This document shows, piece after piece, positions 1-7,700 of a stretch of 11,351 bases of DNA; position 1 is the first letter of the stretch; every line of letters starts with the position of its first letter. The position numbers and the translations under genes are program-made. Under the pieces are notes generated by a model. The model saw only the letters and a list, made by a program, of their open reading frames with translations. It searched no databases and was not told the origin of the DNA. This DNA is from Phoronis ovalis (lineage: Eukaryota > Phoronida > Phoronidae): positions 1-11,351 of the forward strand of contig JAOXYB010054034.1 in assembly GCA_028565635.1 (NCBI GenBank), given 5' to 3'.

Positions 1-1850
1 CTGTACACTGTAGATACCGTATAAATTATTACCAATAAAGACAAGACAGCACGTTACAATTGGTGAGCACGTTACAAAATGCATGTCCAAGTACAGGTCA
101 TATTTTGACATAGACAACTTCCAATGTGGGCAAGTGGCAGCCATGTTTGTTCCCAAAATCGTATGTCTATATATAGCTGGAAATACGATGGGTATCTGGC
201 CGCCAGATTTCTTAAAATTTATGTTTCTGGTAAAAATTAGCAAAACTGGCATATTTAATTTAAGCAAAATTTTGAAAATCAAATACTTTTAATCAAGTCA
301 GAACTATTTACAACTTCTAAAACTTTTGTATTTAAAACCTTTTAAAAACAAAAAATTTATTTAATTATGAAAACTAGAAATTACAATTGGTCAATTAACA
401 GTATCACAATATGTCTACAGTCCTTAAACACTTCTAAATTTGAAATACTCCATAATTTCATCAACTATGGAACCTGGCTCAGTATGGAAACAATTAGTAA
501 CTCAGCTTAGAAATGAAGCTTTCATTCTGCCACATAATCTTTATCAGTCATGCAAGATGCCTCTAAAGGTTATCAGTGGATGAAAATGCGGTGATGGCAT
601 CAAAAATGTTAACTTTACAACCTTGTTCCATTATAGTTGTTTCAATATTGTGATATATTTCATAATACTGAATATTCATGGATGTAATAGAGTTTATTTT
701 TGCAGTATTGATCATCACTCAACAAGAGCTAACAAAAATTGTGAGAAATGTGGCACGTGGTCAACTCGTAATATTTGTTAACCATAAAGATGGATCCCCA
801 CCCAGACCTTTTAAGACACATCTCTCCAAATAACTATACAATGTTGTGAAAGAAAGTTATTGTTTCGATAGAAAAGCAGCGACAGAAAGAGACGAAAAGA
901 AGTGATGTAAGTGCAGAATTTGCAAAAAGCAGAGTAGCGTAAACACATACAACATACTTAAAAGCTACAAAATATGTTCTATCGAAAAGATGGACATAAA
1001 TGAGCCACAAATAGATTGATTGTTACTTTGCATGCCAAGTCTGCAGATAAGAGGAGATATTTTTCTCCGGCCACTGAAAAATGGAGAAAAAAGCCCAGTG
1101 TATGATTAGACTGACTATGACAATCATCTCCATGCAAACAATCCTGACCAAATAAGCTCCATGTGTGTGATAATACAATGCCCATAATAGTCATCTGCAA
1201 ACAATCCTCGCCAATTCATTTCTGGCTAACTAGCAGACTCGTTACAACTTTAAATAAAAATCCGTATTGCACTATTTTTTACATTTTATAGTGGTATTTT
1301 CAGAGTTGCATGAAATACAATTAACACCTCATAAAAACCATAGGGTACCTCCTACATTAAAACCCAGTGGATCATGATAAGTACATTTTTAACAATTAAA
1401 CAAAGCTATACTCCCGTTATTTGGTAAATTGAAATATTTGCTGAAAGAAAAAAATACTACATATCAAAATTCTTGATGCAATTTAAAAATGGTCCATACC
1501 AAAGTATGGAAATATAATTTAGCCGGCTTGTTGAAAACAAATTTAGATCCACCAGTTTTCTTGTAGGATGGACCTTATGATTTTTAAGAAGCATCATTAA
1601 AAACTAATTAAATACAACTATAACATGGCATAAATATATTTACTTTGTGGGGAAATTTATAATATGACTTTGTATGAATTTTTATATTTTTAAAGCCATA
1701 ATGAGACTATTAGTTTGCATTAAGTACTAGTAAGGATTTGAGAAAGTCTATACACTATTGTGCAATCAGAATTCTGCATTTTTGTTTATTTTTACAGTAT
1801 CACTGGAGACGAATATTATTATTAAACCGTTTATATTATTTCAAAATTAG
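1..1850. other. Intergenic DNA, no gene recognised
   Basis: AT-rich sequence with stop codons in all frames and only short open stretches, none of which resembles a protein family I know. Small structures are visible. GCACGTTACAA occurs twice in direct orientation (49-59 and 67-77). TTTCGATAGAA at 863-873 is repeated inverted at 977-987. TGCAAACAATCCT occurs at 1133-1145 and again at 1196-1208, giving a 63-bp period with similar flanks. These look like traces of old repeats. I cannot exclude untranslated or non-coding RNA sequence from a neighbouring gene. Confidence 0.6.
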
Positions 1851-2470
1851 TTTATTGAATATTGTAGTCAACATTTAAAATAAATTTCACTCATACTCAT
1901 TTGTTATTATTTATAGGTGGGAGAAATTTTATGTTGTCACATTGAATGTTACAAAATCACAATACTTGTTTAGATACAGTTTGCCAAAGTTATTTTGAGA
2001 TATTTGTTAAGTTGTTATAAATTGTTTTTATCAAGTTGTTATGAATTGTATTTATTATTTGAACCTGGTTTATTAAATGATATGCATTCATTATTAGTAT
2101 CGATCTGAAGAACTTTGATTTTATCACTTTGAATGTTGAAAAAATTTAAAAACTTATTTAGATATAGTATCCAATGTTATTTGTAAGTACATGTTAAAAA
2201 TTGTTTTTATCATTTTGAAACTTGCTTATTAAATAATGTATATTCAGTTACTACATACTTATTTGGTATTATTTTCAGGTAAGATCTGTGGAGAACTGAT
2301 TTTGTTATTTTTTACATTGGGAAATAGATAGTTAAGTATTTGCAAATGCAGTATGCCCAAGTTATCTGTATGTGTGAAATTACTTGTTATTATTATTTTT
2401 GAAATTTTCTTATTGAATGATATGTAGTCATCATTGGAGTGATTTATACTTGTTATGATTTGTATAGTCA
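1851..2470. repeat. Decayed tandem repeat, period about 187 bp
   Basis: Three sets of landmarks recur at nearly constant spacing. A CACATTGAATGTT-like block starts near 1938, 2125 and 2313. A (C/T)AGTNTNCCNAANGTTAT-like block starts near 1977, 2165 and 2349. A TTATTGAATGATATG-like block lies near 1851, 2069, 2226 and 2410. The first two sets give steps of 184-188 bp. The third is less regular because of indels. I read this as just over three diverged units of an AT-rich satellite-like sequence. No coding potential is seen, and the outer limits are approximate. Confidence 0.7.
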
Positions 2471-2479
2471 TAATAATGT

Positions 2480-2944
2480 AATAATAAATTTATAAAGCAA
2501 AACTGAATTATTTTTCAAAGGTATTGCATTAATTCTTGTCTTGATATTTTTAAAGAGTTAAACTCTTTATTTTGCTGTTCAGTCAGCAACACACGGATAC
2601 TCTATCAGGGCTGCCAAGATTTCCAGATTAGGACATAAAATCGTCTTTGCAAGCTCAGACTAAGTTTACTGGTCTTTATTTGTTGAACACAGACTTTAGG
2701 AACCGAATCAACAACATTGGGGCACTAAGGTCTTTGCTGAAAGAATGAAGATTGTTTGCTTTCTAGATGATTGTGCTCCTAATCTGAGGATGTTAGGCAG
2801 CCCTATTTGTGCTTTATGTATTAATACTACAAAAATGTGCTGTGAGAAATTAAATTTGTAATGTGAAAACTTTCACATTTGGGAAGTAGTTTGGTTACAA
2901 ACAGAGAGCGACAAAAAGAAAAAATTCTTGTTTGACTAAGCAAC
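2480..2944. other. Intergenic stretch with a small hairpin
   Basis: No coding exon or RNA gene is recognisable. The only clear structure is a perfect inverted repeat at 2860-2879: AATGTGAAA, a 2-base gap, then TTTCACATT. It has no U-tract or gene context that would give it a function. Confidence 0.5.
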
Positions 2945-3120
2945 TGAATTCGGTATTATAATTTTAATGGGGTTTATAGGTTTTTTTTTAGCAGTGAGCA
3001 TTGGGGTCTGTTAATTCCGAGCAGCGAACATCTTCTTTTGGCATCCATTTTTTTTCTTGTTAAGATTGCCAATTTTTAAGTGCGAGCATTGCACCCCGGG
3101 GGAGACCCCTACCCCCCTCT
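2945..3120 (+). repeat. Interspersed repeat, copy 1 (TGCGAGCA family)
   Basis: This is a direct-orientation relative of the element at 3785-4047. Shared landmarks in the same order are a GGGGTTTATAGG-like block, GCAGTGAGCATTGGGGTCTGTTAA, a TCTTTTGGCATCCATTTTTTT block, CAATTTTTAAGTGCGAGCATTGCACC, and a G-run followed by CCCCTACCCCCCTC. The copy is about 94 bp shorter between landmarks than the second copy and lacks its extra internal units. It is GC-richer than its surroundings and shows no ORF. The family is not identified. The strand given is only the orientation of the motif as quoted. Confidence 0.75.
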
Positions 3121-3784
3121 TTACTGGAACCCTACACAAATCAAATTGCCTTTATTAAAAAAAAGTACTGAGATGTGAAATGTGGATTAACAGTCAATTG
3201 TTGAAAAACTCAGATTTTGGGTAGGTAGAATTAAAAATATGGAAAAAAATTATTTTCCACCGACACTCCATTTTAGAGGGTCATGAGGGTTGTAATTATT
3301 TAAACAAGGATTTCTCATGATTTGGACCAGTCTATACCACATTAGGGTTAATTGCTTTGTGACACACAGTCGCATGTTTTACACATATTCTCAACCTACT
3401 TTATAACTTGCACAGACAGATAGACAGTTTCAAGCAACTTTCAGTGCCACTTATAGGGCAAGTTATGTGTATTATTGTAAAAAATGGTCCACTAGTACTG
3501 TACACCACCAGTGTCACAAAAGTTATGACTCTAAGTCACGACCTATGCTATTTATACCCCCCTTAAGTTGTACAATTTCCAAGCGGCTACAGGAAGAAAC
3601 AATACTGTAGTGTATTATAAAGGAATTATGATCCTTTAATAGTGTTTTTGGCTGCTAAAACCATTTTTGTTAACAGGTCGAGTTTTTTTGATAATGTATA
3701 GTTTTTTTGTGCCTCACTCTTGCTAATTTCACCGCATCCCAAGTGTTTCAAAGTACATTTGAATGAGGTAATGCGTTTTCTTTC
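3121..3784. other. Intergenic spacer between two repeat copies
   Basis: AT-rich sequence between the two copies of the TGCGAGCA repeat. No open frame of note, RNA gene or repeat structure is visible. Confidence 0.5.
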
Positions 3785-4047
3785 AAAAACGAATTTTGGA
3801 GGGTTATAGGGGGGTTTTTGCGAGCAGGGAGCATTGGGAGTCTGTTAAGTGCGAGCAGAGAGCATTGTCTTGGTCTGTTAAGTGCGAGCAGTGAGCATTG
3901 TCTTTTGGCTTTTTTTTTTTTTGCTTGTCGATTTCTTTTGGCAACCATTTTTTTGTTTGTTAATTTTTATTGTTAAATGCGAGCAGCGGGCACTGTCAAT
4001 TTTTAAGTGCGAGCATTGCACCTTGGGGGTACCCCCTACCCCCCTCA
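3785..4047 (+). repeat. Interspersed repeat, copy 2, with internal TGCGAGCA units
   Basis: The octamer TGCGAGCA starts at 3819, 3850, 3883, 3978 and 4008. The first three units (steps of 31 and 33 bp) share the form TGCGAGCAGNGAGCATTG...GTCTGTTAAG, so they are a true short tandem array. The element ends in TGCGAGCATTGCACC, then GGGGGTACCCCC at 4025-4036 (a perfect 12-bp palindrome), then TACCCCCCTC. Copy 1 at 2945-3120 has the same order of blocks with fewer units. The lengthy open frames on both strands here come from low-complexity repeat sequence and are not genes. Confidence 0.78.
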
Positions 4048-4374
4048 TTTTGTGCACCAAAAAAACACTTTACTTTCTAGATGTTACTGATGTTACTCCC
4101 TTTAGAATAAGTTTTTTTTTATTTTGCTTAATAAAACAACATCTTGTGAACAATAGGTAGGTATGAAAGATATCTTTTAATATTCGCTGATTCAGTTTTC
4201 TGGTTTAAATAAATTCAAAAATGTGACTAGGTAAATCATCCTATAAATATTTGAATAAATGCATAATTTAATTTTAATTAATAAATATAGGGGGAATTAT
4301 TATATTTTGTTCACAGTAAATAATAACAAAAAACACTAGAAATGATGAAATTTCCTGGAACTTGCTAGTAATAA
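4048..4374. other. AT-rich DNA upstream of the ubinuclein promoter
   Basis: Very AT-rich, with no gene, RNA or clear repeat. It separates the repeat copy from the promoter motifs. Confidence 0.5.
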
Positions 4375-4387
4375 AGGAAGTGACTCA
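4375..4387 (+). promoter_or_regulatory. ETS/AP-1 composite site
   Basis: AGGAAGTGACTCA joins an ETS core (GGAA) directly to a perfect AP-1 heptamer (TGACTCA). This matches the known composite ETS-AP-1 element. It lies about 130 bp upstream of the NRF-1 motif and about 245 bp upstream of the start codon. Function is inferred from motif and position only. Confidence 0.45.
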
Positions 4388-4506
4388 AAAATACACCGTG
4401 TGCAAATTTACCTATATTTAGTTATAGGCCTATCGGGTTTGGTTGTTCAGTTTCGAGATGACTCTTAAGACCTGTAGCAGACAGCTTTTTCCTAGGAAAA
4501 TGTTAT

Positions 4507-4518
4507 TGCGCATGCGTA
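4507..4518 (+). promoter_or_regulatory. NRF-1-type promoter motif
   Basis: TGCGCATGCGTA matches the palindromic NRF-1 consensus (YGCGCAYGCGCR) except at one position near its 3' end. NRF-1 sites mark TATA-less housekeeping promoters, which fits a chromatin-assembly gene. It lies 114 bp before the start codon. A perfect palindrome TGCCATGGCA (4522-4531) and a second GCATGC (4529-4534) follow directly. No TATA box is seen close by. Confidence 0.62.
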
Positions 4519-4537
4519 CAATGCCATGGCATGCAAA

Positions 4538-4548
4538 CAAAATGGCGG
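4538..4548 (+). promoter_or_regulatory. YY1-type motif at the probable transcription start
   Basis: CAAAATGGCGG matches the YY1 consensus (AAnATGGCGGC). In animal housekeeping promoters this motif usually lies at or just downstream of the transcription start, so transcription probably starts near 4520-4545. The motif's ATG at 4542 also opens a short upstream ORF. Two more YY1-like cores follow in intron 1: AAAATGGCTGCC at 4996-5007 and, inverted, GCCATTTT at about 5065-5072. Confidence 0.58.
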
Positions 4549-4577
4549 TACTTTTGGACCAGGAGTTTACATTTTGA
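4542..4577 (+). other. Upstream ORF 1 (11 codons)
   Basis: An ATG inside the YY1 motif opens a frame of 11 codons ending in TGA at 4575. It ends 54 bp before the main start codon. It would be translated only if transcription starts at or upstream of about 4540, which the sequence cannot settle. Confidence 0.35.
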
Positions 4578-4585
4578 CACACAAT

Positions 4586-4600
4586 ATGAAATATAAGTGA
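4586..4600 (+). other. Upstream ORF 2 (4 codons)
   Basis: ATG AAA TAT AAG TGA lies in the leader 31 bp before the main start codon. It is likely to be in the transcript whichever start site near the YY1 motif is used. It could reduce initiation at the main ATG, whose own context is only moderate (C at -3, G at +4). An in-frame TGA at 4587-4589 shows that the main frame does not extend upstream as an open frame. Confidence 0.4.
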
Positions 4601-4631
4601 TCAAAAAGTGATAAAAGTGTTCAGAATACCA

Positions 4632-4796
4632 ATGGAAGGCCCAAAGAGGGTACAGTTGATGTCAGCGCAAACAAATAAGGAAAAAGATAAGAAAAATGTA
4701 CAGGAACCTTCTTTTCGTTTCACCCTGCGACTTGATGAGACAACGGACAAAACATGTACCGAGTTTTCCTATATTGAACTTGTGAAAAAACTAAAG
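4632..4796 (+). CDS. UBN1: Ubinuclein exon 1: N terminus and NHRD
   Basis: Encodes residues 1-55. The ATG at 4632 is chosen because the peptide from it ([11 protein letters not shown]) aligns with the vertebrate ubinuclein start, and the same frame has a stop at 4587. A lysine-rich stretch (residues 16-22) precedes [20 protein letters not shown] and IELVKK, which match the NHRD motif of human UBN1 (RITLTLFEP...CPEFFYPELVK). In the human protein this segment binds the WD40 domain of HIRA. The donor AAG|GTATGG at 4797 gives a phase-0 intron. Reading past it gives about 22 unrelated codons before a stop. Confidence 0.92.
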
Positions 4797-7700
4797 GTAT
4801 GGTATAAAAACACAAGAAAATGGTTAAAATGCCACCGGTCTATCTTTTCTCTAGTAGAAAGGTGAAATCTACGTTGTGCGATCTTTTGAAACAGTAGATT
4901 TATGAGGGACCATTTTGCCTTTCTTGACAGCAGAGGGACTCGGAACTTTGTTAATATGTGTTAGCCGCACGGCACTACAGAATGTGTGCTGTAATAAAAT
5001 GGCTGCCTTAAACTGTCAATCGCACTGTCGGACAGCTTGCAAATTATCTGGGGCTGCATCGACGCCATTTTAGCGTTTCTTTTGTGTGTTTCTTCGCTTT
5101 TTAATTCTCACGTTTCTCATCATGTGTTTTTATCTTTCGCGTTTTGCATCTTGCAGGATTAAATGTCATTCTTTGGAATAATAGAGAAAATGTAAGAAAA
5201 AATTCTGTTGATTTAATATCTAAATGTTGGTTATTTTGGATAGAGCTCGTATTATAACTTATAAGCATCAGGAATTTAATTAATGATCAGGATTATTCGA
5301 TATTTGCGACCTCTCGCATCTGGTAAGTTTTATCAGTGCTTCCAGTTTTAATGCTGTCTTGATGTATGATTGTTATAGTTATAATATAAGTCGAGATGTT
5401 ATATTTACTGAAAATCCCCACTTTTAAGTTAAAAATAACAATACATCACACATTTGTATAGATTATTAGGTAAGTGGGTGTGTAGTGTGACGAGCACGGT
5501 CGGTGAAGAAAATCATTTATATGAAATGAATGAAAGCATTTGTACATAAAGTGCTACAATCATAAAAGCGTAGCAATAGTATTTATTTAGATAATTTATT
5601 GTTTTAGAAAATGTTGGACTGGTGAAATATCAAATTAGGTCAAATTTACTTGAGGCACTTAGAGGATAATTTGTCTCTAGGTGTTCTATTTATAGATCGA
5701 TATGTATGGCTGCATAACAGCACATTGGGGGTTTTGTATATATAGGATAGTTTATTTTTCTGCTTTTAAATTGAATAAAAAAAAACAATTTTAATTTTCT
5801 TATTAATTCATAGTTATTGATTGTTGGGTTAGGTAAAAGGGGCTCAATGAGGGATAGAGTATATTGTAATGGGAAGTTTTCAGTGTAGCCAGTTTATGTT
5901 TTACTTGATGTGTGCCATTATTTTGTTGAGGTTATATTCATTGATAACAATTACCTAATTTGTTTAATTAATCATGTGGCATATTGAGGGGCTCAATATG
6001 GGGGATTAGAACTGAGGTGGATCCAGGATTTAGAAAGGGGGGTAGGTTAAAAAATCTAAGGTGTTTTGATTTATAAAAATTGAAATAAATATAGAAAATA
6101 TTTTAAAATGTTTTTAATATCAATAATACTGCCTGTACCATTTTTTTGAAAGTTCAATTTATTAAAAATACTCCTTATTCGAGGGCTCAAAGGGTTCTTC
6201 TGGTTCTGCTTTTACAATTTTTTTGGAAACAGTCATTTTTAAAATGACAATGTTGTCATATGATCGTCCTTTTTATTTTTTAAAGTTTAAATACATATAT
6301 TCATCATGATCTGCTATGGTTTATATAAATAATAATAATAGATGAAGTAAATGCAACATGTAAGCAAGGAAATAAACGAAATGTTAGGATTCACAAACCT
6401 GGATGGGTATTTTTTTAACAGTGTTTGCATACAGTTAAAACTGTTAAACCTGGGTAAAGATTTTTAAGAGATTTATGTTTTAATTTTTGTTTTATTTGTA
6501 AAATCTGTATATGACAGACCTGGCTCATTGCTTCATTAAAGAGTTCCTTTTGTCTGAATAGTACAGGCTTAACACATGTAATTATAGTCAGTTTAAACTA
6601 GTAATAAATTTGCTGCTGTTAGGCCATTATGTAATAACTTTTTTTTTAAAATTCATAATTATAATCTCAGATGTACTGTCGTAATGTTTTCAAAATTGCT
6701 ATGATTCCTTGCACGATATCCTCCATGATAATCAATTATAATTACAATACATAATAAATATTACCCCTATTAGTCCTTAGTTTTTGAAATGCCTCCTTTT
6801 TATAATTAGACAAGATATCTACAGGCTACGAAATGTGTAATGCAGAATCATGAATAAACAGTGTTCAAAAAAGTTAAAATTAGTGTATAATAGCTTAAAT
6901 TATTCTTAGCAGCTAAAGAAGAAATCCGATGACCCATATGCTACACAAGAAGAAGATGATGATGAAAAATTGGCTAGAGCTCTTGAAGAAAAATATGTAA
7001 GCATGTCATTCTGCAAGATCGTACACAACCATTAAAAGATAAATGTCTTTTCACAGTTCCGTTTCAGGGATTGCATTGTAGATTTAATATGAATATGGCT
7101 ACTTTGAGGATAGCACAGGTTGGCTCCGATTGTCTTATGCAGTTTTGCTTCCAATAAACTAAGTATAAGCTGACAAGTGAATCAAGTCATTGTACAGATA
7201 TTTCTGTAATTATGATTTTTCTTTAATTTTAAGGGTGAGGAATTTCTTGATCTTGGAGAAGGTTATGATACTGAGGACTCATTTATTGACAATGCTGAGG
7301 CAGTAAGTTATATTGTCAGTGTTTATTTAATAGTACTTACAAGGCATGTTTTGCTTTCACAGTTTGTGCTATCGCTATATCTCTAAAATAATCATCAAGC
7401 TGACTCAAATACAGTCTAGTATAAAATTGATTTTTCTTTCTAACTGCTAACTTTTTTTATAATTTTATATATTAAATTAAAATGAATGGTTGCCATGACA
7501 CCCAAATTTATTACCCCTTTTTATAAAAAAATATGCCATTTCTTTAATTTCCTTCTTTTACCAAATAGCTTTTTCTTGCAATAAAAAGAAGTCTAATTCA
7601 TTCTAATATGTCAAACAAAAAGAAAACAAACACAACTTTCTTATGCTTTTGTATTTTTTTTCATGCTCTGTATATGTCATCTTTGTATTAGGTGGGTTGC

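Larger units (their letters stand above)
4797..6912 (+). other. UBN1: Intron 1 (2,116 bp)
   Basis: Phase-0 intron, GT...AG. Its first 300 bp are richer in CG dinucleotides than the rest and hold two YY1-like cores (4996-5007 and about 5065-5072). A candidate cassette exon lies at 5157-5322. A hairpin (5980-6000) and a G-rich repeat remnant (about 6001-6060) lie in its middle. Elsewhere it is AT-rich, and I see no further coding similarity. In particular I see no exon for the extra basic linker that vertebrate ubinucleins carry between the NHRD and HRD. Confidence 0.85.

Noticed and set aside
83-292. 69-codon open frame near the left edge, + strand
   Set aside because: No recognisable family, no splice or promoter context, and a short length expected by chance.
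979-1200. 73-codon open frame, minus strand
   Set aside because: It overlaps a short direct repeat (1133-1208), and its translation resembles no protein I know.
2860-2879. Perfect hairpin considered as a bacterial-type terminator
   Set aside because: The window is eukaryotic, no gene ends upstream, and no U-tract follows.
3748-4160. Overlapping open frames on both strands at about 3.75-4.16 kb
   Set aside because: They translate the TGCGAGCA tandem units and T-rich runs. Open frames on both strands of a low-complexity repeat are not evidence of a gene.
4608-4631. Upstream extension of the ubinuclein frame from a GTG at 4608
   Set aside because: GTG is not a normal eukaryotic start. The ATG at 4632 aligns with the family N terminus, and a stop lies at 4587.
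4797-6912. An extra ubinuclein exon between exons 1 and 2
   Set aside because: I looked for a basic linker such as the one in human UBN1 flanked by phase-0 splice sites. The only good acceptor-donor pair (5157-5322) has an immediate stop in frame.
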